A DNA stretch of 64,000 nt from RUG023 sp900315435. GTDB taxonomy: Bacteria > Spirochaetota > Spirochaetia > Sphaerochaetales > Sphaerochaetaceae. Under the pieces are notes generated by a model, which ran no database searches, was not told the DNA's origin, and was given only the letters and a program-made list of their open reading frames with translations. This document shows positions 33,602 through 42,867 of this stretch, in pieces. Both the position numbers and the translations under genes were made by a program. The stretch spans positions 1-64,000 of the forward strand of contig CADAJJ010000001.1 of the NCBI GenBank assembly GCA_902788205.1. The letters run 5' to 3'. Position 1 is the first letter of the stretch. The number at the start of each line of letters is the position of its first letter.

Positions 33602-36115
33602 TCAGTCAGCCAGTTTCAGCAGACGTTGCCGCGCCTTCTTGGCGATACGGATGGTGGTGTCGTCTCCTTTTTCCGTCAGCCTGTCAATCAGGTCGCCCAA
33701 GGAGAAGAGAGAGGTGTCCAGAGCCTCGCCGAAATCCCTGCTTTGGGTGAAGCGGAATGAATCCCCGCTGCCTTCGAGCTGGATGAAGCAGAGCACCCTG
33801 CGGTCCTTGTGGCTCTTGACGAACTGAAGCAGACAGCCGAGTTTGTTCGCCAGTTCTTCGGCCTGGTCGATGGTGAAGGCGCCCTTCGGCACATTGTCGT
33901 AGATGATCGGGTGGAGCGGGATCTTTCCGTCCAGGTCGAGCAGGGTATAGAACTTGCTCGGGTACTCGACATAATAGGCTCCGACCTGCAGGGTCGCAGG
34001 GAAGTTCTTTGCCCGCTTGGTTGCCTTCTTGTGCTGTTGGGCCAGATAGGAAAGCTCCCCGGCGGGGATGACCACCAGCTGCATGCTCTTCTTGCCGCTG
34101 GTATGGACCGTCTCGAACTTGTGGCGGTAGATGGTCATGACGTCGTTGCCCTTGCGGTAGTCTCCTTCAACCGGCATGTGGGCTTTCCTGGTGCCATCCT
34201 GGTAATAGGCGTCGTCGTCCTTCCTGCCGCGGACCATGTCGGTCAACCGCTTGGCAAGCCCGGGCTGGATTTCGTCCAGCCACGACTCTTCCAAAGGACT
34301 GACCGAGCGGGCATACATGCGGCTGGTCTCGACGATTTCGCCGGCGATGATGAATTTCGGAAGGATGCGGAAGTAGGCGGAACCCGGATGGATGAAGATC
34401 TGGCCTGCGGTCAGCGACTGGTAGACGTTCCGCTCGCTCTTGATGCAGATGTACTGGGACAGTCCGCTGGCGATGCAGATCAGGTATTCTTTCGGAGTGC
34501 CCGAATGGGAAAGCGGAAAGCCGATTTCCCCGCAGATGTCTCCCAGCTGCTCGGTTACGTGGACGATTTCCTGCATGCATTGGTAGTCCAGGTAATACTG
34601 GTGGCAGAACGCCTGTTTCTTTTCCAGGGTATCCCCGGCCTTCAGATACCGTTCATAGACATGCAGGAAGGTGACGAAATCCCCGTATCGTGCGTCGCTG
34701 AACGATCTCTGGGCGGCGCGGGCCTGTTCTTCCTCGTCCGCTGGGAACAGGAAGGGCGTCTTGCTGGAAAGGAAGGCGACGGCGACCAGGACTTGCTCGA
34801 GGACGTCGGGGTAGCGGAGCAGGCTCTCGACAATCACCCGTGAATGGCGGGGGAGCAACGGGAACTTGCACATCAGCTCTCCGACCCTGGTCAAATGACG
34901 GGTCTCGTCGATGGCGCCAATGAAGCGGAGCGTCGCCTCGGCACTCTGGATCGCGCTGTTTTTCGGACGGGTAATGAAGGGAAAGTGCTCGTAGTCGTAG
35001 ATTCCCAGGTCGCTCATCCGCAGCACTACCTCGCTCAGGTCGGTGCGGAGGATTTCCTCGGTGGTGAAGGAGAATCGGCTCTCGAAGTCCTTTTCCCCGT
35101 ACAGGCGGTAGCAGACACCAGCCCTGGTGCGGCCTGCCCGGCCCTTGCGTTGTTCGGCGCTGCTCTTGGAAACCGGAAGGGGTTCCAGCGCGCTGGTGAA
35201 GTTCTTCTGGTTGTAGAAATTGATCTTGGCGATGCCGGAATCGATGACGGTGGTGATGCCGTCGATGGTGATCGATGTCTCGGCGATGTTGGTCGCGACG
35301 ACCACCTTGGTCTTGCCGGGAGGAGTGGGGGTGAAGACCGCCTCCTGCTGCTCCTTGCTGAGCCGGGCATAGAGCGGGTAGATGACCAGCTCCTCGTTCG
35401 GGTCATGTGCGAGCAGGTTGGAGACGGTACGGGTGATGTCGAACTCGCCGGGCTGGAAAATCAGGATATCCCCCTTGCCCTTGCGGCTCTTGACGATCTT
35501 CCAGATGGTCTCGTTCATCTTCTCCGTGTCGAAGGGGTTGACCGGCTGGTAGAAGATCTTGACCGGGTAGACTTGGCTCTGGATGCTGACCACCGGACAG
35601 TCGTCGAAGAAATGGGAGAAAGCCTTGGTGTTGATGGTGGCGGAACTGATGATCACCTTGAAGTCCTCGCGCTGGGAGAGCACCCCTTTCAGCAGGCCGA
35701 GGATGAAGTCGATGTTCAGGGACCGTTCATGCGCCTCGTCGACGACGATCACGCTGTAGGACTTCAGCAGCGGATCGGCCTTCAGCTCCTGCAAAAGGAT
35801 GCCGTCGGTCATGATCTTGACGCGGGTGGAGGGAGTCGTCGTGTCGGAAAAACGCATCTTGTAGCCGACGTAGGAACCCTCTTGGTCGCCTAGTTGCCGT
35901 TTGATGAAGTCGCAGACGCTCAACGTCGCTATGCGCCTGGGCTGCGTGATGCCGATCGACAGGGCGTCGGCGTACCCGGCCTCCTTGAGGATCAGGGGAA
36001 GCTGGGTGGTCTTGCCGCTGCCGGTCGGGCTTTCGACGACAATCACCTGATGGCCCGCAAGGCCGTCAAGGATTTCCTTTCGATGCTGCCATACGGGAAG
36101 GCTCTTGAAATCCAT
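33602..36115 (-). CDS. DEAH-box RNA helicase of the HrpA type
   Basis: ATP-dependent RNA helicase. The 837-residue protein shows the DEAH-box order: SPTGSGKTTQLP (motif I), TQPRRIATL (Ia), VVDEAHERS (II), ISSATI (III), VATNIAETSITIDG (V) and QRKGRAGRTRAGVCYRLY (VI). The winged-helix/ratchet and OB-like regions then follow. It is shorter than E. coli HrpA, as in Borrelia, where an HrpA homologue is a global RNA regulator. The start codon overlaps the hisS stop by one base, so the two genes are co-transcribed. Confidence 0.92.
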   Translation of the reverse strand: MDFKSLPVWQHRKEILDGLAGHQVIVVESPTGSGKTTQLPLILKEAGYADALSIGITQPRRIATLSVCDFIKRQLGDQEGSYVGYKMRFSDTTTPSTRVKIMTDGILLQELKADPLLKSYSVIVVDEAHERSLNIDFILGLLKGVLSQREDFKVIISSATINTKAFSHFFDDCPVVSIQSQVYPVKIFYQPVNPFDTEKMNETIWKIVKSRKGKGDILIFQPGEFDITRTVSNLLAHDPNEELVIYPLYARLSKEQQEAVFTPTPPGKTKVVVATNIAETSITIDGITTVIDSGIAKINFYNQKNFTSALEPLPVSKSSAEQRKGRAGRTRAGVCYRLYGEKDFESRFSFTTEEILRTDLSEVVLRMSDLGIYDYEHFPFITRPKNSAIQSAEATLRFIGAIDETRHLTRVGELMCKFPLLPRHSRVIVESLLRYPDVLEQVLVAVAFLSSKTPFLFPADEEEQARAAQRSFSDARYGDFVTFLHVYERYLKAGDTLEKKQAFCHQYYLDYQCMQEIVHVTEQLGDICGEIGFPLSHSGTPKEYLICIASGLSQYICIKSERNVYQSLTAGQIFIHPGSAYFRILPKFIIAGEIVETSRMYARSVSPLEESWLDEIQPGLAKRLTDMVRGRKDDDAYYQDGTRKAHMPVEGDYRKGNDVMTIYRHKFETVHTSGKKSMQLVVIPAGELSYLAQQHKKATKRAKNFPATLQVGAYYVEYPSKFYTLLDLDGKIPLHPIIYDNVPKGAFTIDQAEELANKLGCLLQFVKSHKDRRVLCFIQLEGSGDSFRFTQSRDFGEALDTSLFSLGDLIDRLTEKGDDTTIRIAKKARQRLLKLAD

Positions 36116-37446
36116 TACGCCAAGCCTTCCTTGATGGTCTTGACCGCCTCGTCAAGGGTGACCATCTGTCTGGTCTCCCTGCTCCGCAGGTCTTTCAGCG
36201 TCACCTTGCCTGCGTCATGCTCATTGCTGCCGCAGGTAAGGGCGAAGGGGATGTGCTGGAGTTCCGCGTACTTGAACTGGACGCCCATTTTCTTTCCCTC
36301 GGGAAGATACAAGTCGACATGGAGTCCTGCACCGCGCATCTTTGCCGCAAGCTCGTTGTACCAAGGTCTGAGCTCTTCGTCCATCACCATGACCAGCACG
36401 TCGGCAGCCCTGCTGTCGCCCAGCATGTTGCTGTCCAGCTCGCCCAAAGCCGCCATCAGGCGGTCCAGCCCGATCGAGGAGCCGACACCAGGCAGTTCCT
36501 GCTTGGTGTAGAGGCTGGCAAGATTGTTGTAACGGCCGCCACTGCAGACCGAGCCGAACTGGTCCAGTCCATTCAGGAAGGTCTCATAGACGATTCCCGT
36601 GTAATAGTCCAGACCGCGGGTGATCGACGGGTCGTAGACGAAGTGGTTGGCGATATGGGCGCTTTCCAGATATCCGTAGATTTTCCGCATGCGCGCGGTG
36701 TGCTCGTTTTCTCCACCGGCAAGCATGGCAAGTCGCTGCAGTGTTTCCAAGAATGGTTCCTGCTGGTCGTCTTTGGTGATGAAGCGCATCACCGCCTCGG
36801 CCTTGGCCTCGTCCGCGGTGATTCCGGTCAGGCTCTCCTTGACGGAGGCTGCGCCGACCTTCCTCAGCTTGTCCACTTCGCGCAGGATCTCCACCGCCTT
36901 TTCCTCGACACCCAGATGGGAGAGGAAGGCGTTGAACAGTCCACGGTGCGCGATATGGAAGGTGTAGCCCTGGATACCGAGCATGGAGAAGGAGGCGTCC
37001 ATCATCGACAGGATCTCGAAATCGGCTTCCGCATTGTCGACGCCGACGATGTCGAAGTCGCATTGGGTGAACTCGCGGAAGCGTCCTTTCTGCGGGTTCT
37101 CGCCCCGCCACACCTTGTCGATATGGAAACGTTTGAAGGGAAGGGGCAGTTCGTTCAGATGGGCCGCCATGAAGCGGGCGAAGGGCACAGTCAGGTCGAA
37201 ACGCATGGCGACCTCGCGCTCGCCATTGTCCTTGAAGTGGAAGATCTGCTTGTCGGTTTCGCCGCCGCCTTTGCCGAGCAACACCTCGGTGTATTCCAAC
37301 ACCGGCGTGTCGATGGGCACGAAGCCGTAGGAGGAGAACATCTCCTCAAGCTTCGCGATGATCGCCTTTTTCCTGATCTCGTTCTCCGGCATGGAGTCCC
37401 GGAAACCCTTGAGTACGCGTGGTTCTATGATTTTTCCGTTTGGCAC
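36115..37446 (-). CDS. hisS: Histidyl-tRNA synthetase
   Basis: Charges tRNA-His. The 443-residue class II enzyme has motif 2 (FHIDKVWRGENPQKGRFREFTQCD), the histidine loop SITRGLDYYTGIVYE and motif 3 (GVGSSIGLDRLMAAL). The N-terminal PRVLKGFRDSMP is also typical, and a C-terminal anticodon-binding domain is present. It is divergent from pcnB and just upstream of the helicase gene. Confidence 0.96.
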   Translation of the reverse strand: MPNGKIIEPRVLKGFRDSMPENEIRKKAIIAKLEEMFSSYGFVPIDTPVLEYTEVLLGKGGGETDKQIFHFKDNGEREVAMRFDLTVPFARFMAAHLNELPLPFKRFHIDKVWRGENPQKGRFREFTQCDFDIVGVDNAEADFEILSMMDASFSMLGIQGYTFHIAHRGLFNAFLSHLGVEEKAVEILREVDKLRKVGAASVKESLTGITADEAKAEAVMRFITKDDQQEPFLETLQRLAMLAGGENEHTARMRKIYGYLESAHIANHFVYDPSITRGLDYYTGIVYETFLNGLDQFGSVCSGGRYNNLASLYTKQELPGVGSSIGLDRLMAALGELDSNMLGDSRAADVLVMVMDEELRPWYNELAAKMRGAGLHVDLYLPEGKKMGVQFKYAELQHIPFALTCGSNEHDAGKVTLKDLRSRETRQMVTLDEAVKTIKEGLA

Positions 37447-37546
37447 GGTAATGCGCTCCTGTTGTCATTCTGATTCGATTCGTGTTACAAACCTTATATC
37501 AGAAAATCTTAACTCTGGAAATAGATACACCTTTTCGAGCAACGCG

Positions 37547-38770
37547 ATGTTAATCAGATACAAACAAGATACGAAAGGGAAAAGCGTTCCCTTCGCGAAA
37601 ATCTACACGCCGGCCGAGCACCATATCAATCCCGATTTGATTGACAAGGATGCCTACTGGGCCGTGCGCAAGTTGCAGAACAGCGGCGCCGAGGCCTACC
37701 TGGTCGGTGGGGCGGTGCGCGATCTTTTGCTTGGACTTGTCCCCAAGGACTTCGACATCACCACAAGCGCCAGCCCGCGTCAGATCCAGCGGATGTTCTG
37801 GAACGCCCGCATCATCGGCCGCCGGTTCAAGCTGGTGCACTTGGTCTTCGGCGACAAGATCATCGAATGTTCCACGTTCCGTAGCGGGGAGATGGCGGAA
37901 GATGGGTCGAACAACGTATTCGGCAGCGTCGACCAGGATGCCAAGCGGCGGGATTTCTCCATCAATTCCCTGTATTACAACCCTGTCAACGGGCAACTGC
38001 TGGACTTCAACAACGCGATGGCCGATTTCCGCAAGCGCAGGATCACCAGCATCATCCCGCTGGACCAATCCTTTGTCGAGGATCCCGTGCGGATGGTCAG
38101 GGCCTTGAAGTACTCGGTGACCACCGGTTTCAGGCTCCGTCTGGATATCTGCATGGCAATCAGGAAATATGCTTCCGAGCTTGGCAGAGTCTCCACAAGC
38201 CGCTTGACCGAGGAGACCAACAAGATCCTTTCCAGCGGCCATTCCTATGAGATATTCAAGGCCTTGGAGCGCTACCGGCTGTTGGTCTACATGCTTCCCT
38301 GCTTCAGCATCTACTGCAAGTATCCGGAGGTGAAGAAAAGTCTTGCCGTTCTGGATAGGAAGGTGATGGACGCCAAGAACGGAAAAGGGGCGGAGGTCTC
38401 GCTTTCCGAGCAGATCAAGTATCTGGTCCAGCCGATGGTGGTCCTTGCCGGCAAGGAGGAGATGACCAGCGACGAGCGCTTCCACGAGGTCTACCGGCAA
38501 ATCAAGGTGCTGGTCAATCCGATGACGCCGCCCAACTACGAGGTGGAGGGAGCCGTCAGGGCGATCCTCAGCGAGCAGGGCTACAAGATCCCACGGACCA
38601 AGAACCGGGTGGTGAAGCAGAACCGTCCCCAGGCGCGTGGCGGGCAAAGACGGGGAGCTCCGGTCCGTCGCAACAGGAAGCGTGCGGGTGGAGGTGCGAG
38701 ACAGGCATCCGTTCCTGTGACGGCACAGGCGGCGACTCCGCAGACAAGCGCCGAGGCGCATGACCTGTAA
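37547..38770 (+). CDS. pcnB: Poly(A) polymerase I-like nucleotidyltransferase
   Basis: Class II nucleotidyltransferase that probably adds 3' poly(A) tails to RNA. The 407-residue product has AYLVGGAVRDLLLG, the metal site DFDITTSA, the RRDFSINSLYYNP motif and RMVRALKYSV, as in PcnB. It lacks the HD domain found in the cca gene of this window and ends in a basic, Arg/Gly-rich tail (about the last 55 residues), which favours poly(A) polymerase over CCA addition. ATG 37547 was chosen because the family N-terminus follows; an earlier ATG at 37358 would read through the hisS 5' end. Confidence 0.85.
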   Translation: MLIRYKQDTKGKSVPFAKIYTPAEHHINPDLIDKDAYWAVRKLQNSGAEAYLVGGAVRDLLLGLVPKDFDITTSASPRQIQRMFWNARIIGRRFKLVHLVFGDKIIECSTFRSGEMAEDGSNNVFGSVDQDAKRRDFSINSLYYNPVNGQLLDFNNAMADFRKRRITSIIPLDQSFVEDPVRMVRALKYSVTTGFRLRLDICMAIRKYASELGRVSTSRLTEETNKILSSGHSYEIFKALERYRLLVYMLPCFSIYCKYPEVKKSLAVLDRKVMDAKNGKGAEVSLSEQIKYLVQPMVVLAGKEEMTSDERFHEVYRQIKVLVNPMTPPNYEVEGAVRAILSEQGYKIPRTKNRVVKQNRPQARGGQRRGAPVRRNRKRAGGGARQASVPVTAQAATPQTSAEAHDL

Positions 38771-38779
38771 AGGTCCCGG

Positions 38780-39640
38780 TCACCCCCATTCCTCGATCTC
38801 GATCGATACCGAGGCGATGAAGATGGAGCTGCTCTTCTCGAGCGAGTCGGCGATGAACTCCTGCAGCTCCGTCAGCGTGCTGGCGATCTGGTGTGCCATC
38901 GGCATGCGGAGCCGGATGGCCAGCACATAACCTTCCGGGCGGACGATCGAGCTGACCGAGACCACCTGCAGCTGGCTGTCGAACTCGGACAGGCACTGGG
39001 CGACCATCTGTTTCAGGGCAACGTCGCTGATCCTCACCTTGGTGTATTTGCTGAACTCAGGACGGACGATCGTCTTTTCATATTCTTTCTGATTGCGGGC
39101 GACCGGATTCTTCTTTCGTTTCAGGAACACCTTCAACGAGTCATAGACAATCTGCGGATATTTGCGTGTCACCTCGATGGTGGGCACCGGAATGACATGC
39201 TTGCCCTCGGCATACCGGCTACGCATGGCCGCCTCGATTTCCGCCTTGGTGGCGATATCCTCGATATGCAGGATTTTCTCCGGCTGGGGAAGCCCCAGAC
39301 GGAAGCAGATCTTGAACACCATTTTCTCAGAGGTCCCGATGATCAGGATCTTCCGGTACTTTTCCTGGCGTAACGCCTTGACCACGCCGTCCCGGTGCGC
39401 ATCGTCGCCGAACACGGCGCAACGCACCGCCCCCAGCATGCTGTCGGCACGTTTTGCCGAGCGCCCGGCGATGATGCGGTCCCCTTTGATCAGGAGTCCG
39501 TCGTCTATGATCAGCTGGCAGTGGTACTGGTCAGCGATGATTTTCGAACGAAAGCTTTTGCCTGTACCGCTTTTACCCACCAATGCCATCGTTTTTGGCT
39601 TGGTGATCTGGAAAAAGAGGTACCGGAATATGCGATTCAT
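38780..39640 (-). CDS. P-loop ATPase with Asp23/YloU-like C-terminal domain
   Basis: I do not know this architecture as a named protein. The 286 residues begin with a short hydrophobic stretch, then Walker A in ALVGKSGTGKSFRSK. A nucleotide-binding domain follows, with LIIDDGLLIKGDRI and a repeated stretch of hydrophobic strands (KILIIGTSEKM). From about residue 190 the pattern changes to that of Asp23/YloU envelope-stress proteins (VRISDVALKQMVAQCL to SIFIASVSIEIEEW). ATG 39640 is preferred: the -10 box ends 7 bases before it and no ribosome site is visible, pointing to a leaderless mRNA. It converges with pcnB. A kinase-like or nucleotide-sensing role is possible. Confidence 0.7.
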   Translation of the reverse strand: MNRIFRYLFFQITKPKTMALVGKSGTGKSFRSKIIADQYHCQLIIDDGLLIKGDRIIAGRSAKRADSMLGAVRCAVFGDDAHRDGVVKALRQEKYRKILIIGTSEKMVFKICFRLGLPQPEKILHIEDIATKAEIEAAMRSRYAEGKHVIPVPTIEVTRKYPQIVYDSLKVFLKRKKNPVARNQKEYEKTIVRPEFSKYTKVRISDVALKQMVAQCLSEFDSQLQVVSVSSIVRPEGYVLAIRLRMPMAHQIASTLTELQEFIADSLEKSSSIFIASVSIEIEEWG

Positions 39641-39647
39641 ACGCTGT

Positions 39648-39675
39648 ATCATACAATATGTATGGATATTTGCAA
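39648..39675 (-). promoter_or_regulatory. Promoter of the P-loop/Asp23-like gene, leaderless type
   Basis: Minus-strand TTGCAA (39675-39670) and TATGAT (39653-39648) with a 16-base spacer; the ATG at 39640 begins after 7 more bases. Confidence 0.55.
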
Positions 39676-39848
39676 ATCAGCGTACATGTTCCGGATGAAA
39701 GCGGGCAACAGCATACAAAGAATCTCTATGCATGGAAAACCGTATTTTTGTCACAACAGACAAAACAAAAGGAATATCAATTGGCGTTTCGCGCTGGTTT
39801 TGCGGGGAAGGATGCCGATCCGGTGGCATGATTTGCATGATTTTGCAG

Positions 39849-39877
39849 TTGTTCATGCCATTTCAATATCATATAAT
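39849..39877 (+). promoter_or_regulatory. Promoter of the rnf operon (TTGTTC-N17-TATAAT)
   Basis: TTGTTC at 39849-39854 and a perfect TATAAT at 39872-39877, spacer 17. The rnfC ATG is 34 bases downstream and is preceded by AAAAGGAGAG. The six rnf genes follow with overlaps or short gaps, so this promoter probably drives them all and the GH57-like gene as well. Confidence 0.75.
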
Positions 39878-39911
39878 AAGCTTTGATTGTATCAAAAGGA
39901 GAGTGTGATTC

Positions 39912-41219
39912 ATGAGAGCACCTACGTTTCCGAAAGGTGGTGTGCATCCCGCAGATAAAAAGAGTCTCAGCAAGGACAGACCCATCGAGGTCCTGCCTGT
40001 GCCGGGCGAGCTCCTCGTTTCCTTGTCCCAGCATCTTGGCGCGCCAGCCAAGGCGCTGAAGGCGAAAGGCGACCATGTCGGCAAGGGAGAGAGGATCGGA
40101 GAGGCTGCAGGATTCATCAGCGCTGACGTGCATAGCCCGGTCAGCGGGACCATCACCGATATCAGACCGGTACGGCTCGCAAACAGCGTTCTGTGCGACG
40201 CCTATGTGATCAAGCCGGACGAGAACCAGCCAGAGTGGCCGGACGAGCGGTACGACTGGAAAGGGCAGAGCCCGAAAGAGCTTCTGGACCAGATCAAGGA
40301 GTATGGAATCGTAGGTATGGGTGGAGCGACATTCCCCACGCATGTCAAGCTTTCCGTGCCGCCCGACAAGCAGGTGGAGGCGGTTGTCGTCAATGGAGTC
40401 GAGTGCGAACCCTACCTGACGGCCGACTACCGGCTTGAGCTGGAGCATGCCCGCGAGGCGATGGAAGGGGCGTTGATCGCCCAAAAGATCACCCATGCCA
40501 GACGAGTGATCATCGGCATCGAGCTGAACAAGCCTGACGCCATCGCCCATTGCAAGGACGTCATCGCAAAGGAAGGGCTGGAAATCGAGGTGATGGGACT
40601 CCAGATGAAGTACCCGCAAGGTGACGAGAAGCAGCTCTTGAAGGCGACGCTTGACCGGGAAATCCCCTCAGGCAAGCTTCCTCTGGATGTCGGGGCGGTG
40701 GTCTGCAACATGGGTACCTGCTACGCCATCTATCAGGCGGTCGTGCTGCATCGCCCATTGGTCGAGCGGGTCGTCTCGGTCACCGGCGAGTGCATCGAGA
40801 ATCCCAAGAACCTGCTCTGCCCGATCGGGACGAAGGTCGGCGACCTGATTGCTTTCTGCGGCGGGTACCGCAAGGAGCCGGAGAAACTGGTCAATGGCGG
40901 TCCGATGATGGGCTTCGCCTTTTTCAGCACCGATACGCCGGTATGCAAGGGCACCAGCGGCATCCTCGCCCTGGAAGCACAGCCGCAGATCCGCCAGAGC
41001 CCGTGTCTGAACTGCGGCAAATGTCTGGCCGCCTGCCCGATCGGACTGGCGCCGAACAAGCTCTACCGCTTGATTGTCCGCGGCAAGTATGCCGAGGCCA
41101 TGGAGAATGACCTGATGGACTGCAAGGAGTGCGGATGCTGTTCCTACAGTTGTCCCGCGGGTCTCCCGCTGGTCCAGGCGTTCAAGACAGGCAAGAAGCT
41201 GGGGAGGAAGAAGAAATGA
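39912..41219 (+). CDS. rnfC: Rnf complex subunit RnfC
   Basis: Peripheral subunit of the ferredoxin:NAD oxidoreductase that couples electron transfer to Na+ or H+ pumping. The 435-residue protein has an N-terminal barrel-like region (HSPVSGTITDIRP), a NADH/FMN-binding domain beginning GIVGMGGATFPTHVKL, and two 4Fe-4S motifs at the C-terminus (CLNCGKCLAACP and CKECGCCSYSCP). It opens the six-gene operon rnfCDGEAB; its stop overlaps the rnfD start. Confidence 0.96.
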   Translation: MRAPTFPKGGVHPADKKSLSKDRPIEVLPVPGELLVSLSQHLGAPAKALKAKGDHVGKGERIGEAAGFISADVHSPVSGTITDIRPVRLANSVLCDAYVIKPDENQPEWPDERYDWKGQSPKELLDQIKEYGIVGMGGATFPTHVKLSVPPDKQVEAVVVNGVECEPYLTADYRLELEHAREAMEGALIAQKITHARRVIIGIELNKPDAIAHCKDVIAKEGLEIEVMGLQMKYPQGDEKQLLKATLDREIPSGKLPLDVGAVVCNMGTCYAIYQAVVLHRPLVERVVSVTGECIENPKNLLCPIGTKVGDLIAFCGGYRKEPEKLVNGGPMMGFAFFSTDTPVCKGTSGILALEAQPQIRQSPCLNCGKCLAACPIGLAPNKLYRLIVRGKYAEAMENDLMDCKECGCCSYSCPAGLPLVQAFKTGKKLGRKKK

Positions 41220-42298
41220 ATGCACCGACTTTGACGGTATCGGCTTCGCCGCATGTACATTCCCGGCAGAATACCGCTTCGATCATGTGGACGGTCAGTG
41301 CCGCCCTGCTCCCCGCAGCCTTGTGGGGAATCTACAGCTATGGGCCGAGGGCGCTGTGCGTTCTGGCCGTGTCGGTAGCCACCACCGTCCTTTCGGAGCT
41401 CTTGTGCGACAAGCTGACCAGGCAACCATCGACCCTGTGGGACGGCTCTGCCGTCCTCAGCGGGCTCCTTGTCGGCATGAACATGAGCCCCTCGATCCCG
41501 TTTTTCATCCCGATTATCGCTGGCCTTTTCGCCATGCTTGTGGCCAAGTGGAGTTTCGGAGGGCTGGGGGCCAACTGGGCGAACCCCGCCATCGCGGGCC
41601 GGGTCTTCGTTTTCTTCGGATTCACCAACGCGATGAGCAGCTTCCGCCTTCCCGGCGCGCTGGGACGTGCGCTTGGCGCTGACGCGATCGGTGGAGCGAG
41701 TCCGCTTACCTACCTGAAGGGCCGCCTGGTCGACGGCCTTGCCAGTACCGACGTGCTCGGCGGCAGCGGTTATCCATTCACCCAGTTCGCGGCGAAGGTG
41801 GCCGATATGTGCAACCTCAGCCCCTATGTCGTCGACGCTTTTATCGGCAACATCGCCGGTTGCATCGGAGAGGGAAGCTCGTTGCTGCTCCTTGCCGGTG
41901 GTATCTTCCTGCTCTGCAAGGAAGTGATTACCTGGCACATTCCGGTCGCCTATCTGGGAAGCTTCGCCCTCCTGAACTGGCTCTTTGGCGGTTTCGCCCA
42001 TGGTGCTGGTTTCGCCCAAGGCGAGGTCTTGATGCCGTTGTTCACCGGAGGTCTCTTCCTCGGCGCCTTCTTCATGGCCACCGACTATGTGACCACCCCC
42101 TGCACCCACAAGGGAGAGGTGATTTTCGGTATCGGTTGCGGGTTCTTTACCTTCCTGTTCAGGAATTTCGGTTCCATGCCGGAAGCTGTTTCCGTGTCGA
42201 TCCTGATGATGAACATCGTCACGCCGACCATCGACAGGTATGTGAAGAACCGGAAGTTCGGCTACGTGAAGCCGGCAAAGAAGGGGGCTCAGGCATGA
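41216..42298 (+). CDS. rnfD: Rnf complex subunit RnfD
   Basis: Membrane subunit with covalent FMN. The 360-residue protein has about ten hydrophobic segments and the flavinylation region DAIGGASPLTY, in which the usual Thr of the GAT motif is Ser (residue 162). The start codon overlaps the rnfC stop and the end overlaps rnfG. It pairs with RnfG in moving electrons through the membrane. Confidence 0.95.
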   Translation: MNAPTLTVSASPHVHSRQNTASIMWTVSAALLPAALWGIYSYGPRALCVLAVSVATTVLSELLCDKLTRQPSTLWDGSAVLSGLLVGMNMSPSIPFFIPIIAGLFAMLVAKWSFGGLGANWANPAIAGRVFVFFGFTNAMSSFRLPGALGRALGADAIGGASPLTYLKGRLVDGLASTDVLGGSGYPFTQFAAKVADMCNLSPYVVDAFIGNIAGCIGEGSSLLLLAGGIFLLCKEVITWHIPVAYLGSFALLNWLFGGFAHGAGFAQGEVLMPLFTGGLFLGAFFMATDYVTTPCTHKGEVIFGIGCGFFTFLFRNFGSMPEAVSVSILMMNIVTPTIDRYVKNRKFGYVKPAKKGAQA

Positions 42299-42867
42299 AC
42301 AAGGACATGGGAAAGAACTTGCGTTATGGAGCCATCCTGCTGGCCATCTGCGCAATCTGCTCGCTGGCTCTCGCCGTGGTGAACCAGATCACCCTTCCGG
42401 TCATCCAGAACCACAACGCCAACGCCAAGGCACAAGCTCTGGCGCCTCTGTCTGGTGGCATGACCATCGGTGACGAGACTCCGGTGGGCGGGGACGAAAT
42501 GGTCTCCAGCTATTACCCCCTTTCCAAGGGTGACAAGGTTGGGGGATACATCCTGACCCTGAAGGGAAGCGGGTACGGTGGTGAATTCACCTTGCTCGCC
42601 TCCTACCTGACCTCGGGAGAAGTCATCAGCGCCAAGATGCTGAGCGACAGCGAGACCCCTGGTCTAGGCAAGAAGAGCGAGGAGGACTGGTACATGGAGA
42701 TGTTCCGAGGGACGGGCACGGCGGACAGGCCGGTTCCGACCAGCAAGGGCATGCTCTCCAAGGCAAACTCCGATGCGGTCAGCGGGGCATCCGTGACCTT
42801 TGGCGGCGTTAGCAAGTGTATCGCGTATGGGTCCGCCTACGTGGTCCGGAAAGGAGGTGCGAAATGA
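42295..42867 (+). CDS. rnfG: Rnf complex subunit RnfG
   Basis: Periplasm-facing flavoprotein of the Rnf complex: one N-terminal membrane helix (about residues 10-30) and an FMN-binding domain. The 190-residue product has ETPGLGKK and the FMN attachment motif DAVSGASVTFGG. The expected GAT is again GAS, with Ser166 as the likely acceptor. The adjacent Thr168 is an alternative. It overlaps both neighbours by 4 bases. Confidence 0.94.
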   Translation: MNKDMGKNLRYGAILLAICAICSLALAVVNQITLPVIQNHNANAKAQALAPLSGGMTIGDETPVGGDEMVSSYYPLSKGDKVGGYILTLKGSGYGGEFTLLASYLTSGEVISAKMLSDSETPGLGKKSEEDWYMEMFRGTGTADRPVPTSKGMLSKANSDAVSGASVTFGGVSKCIAYGSAYVVRKGGAK

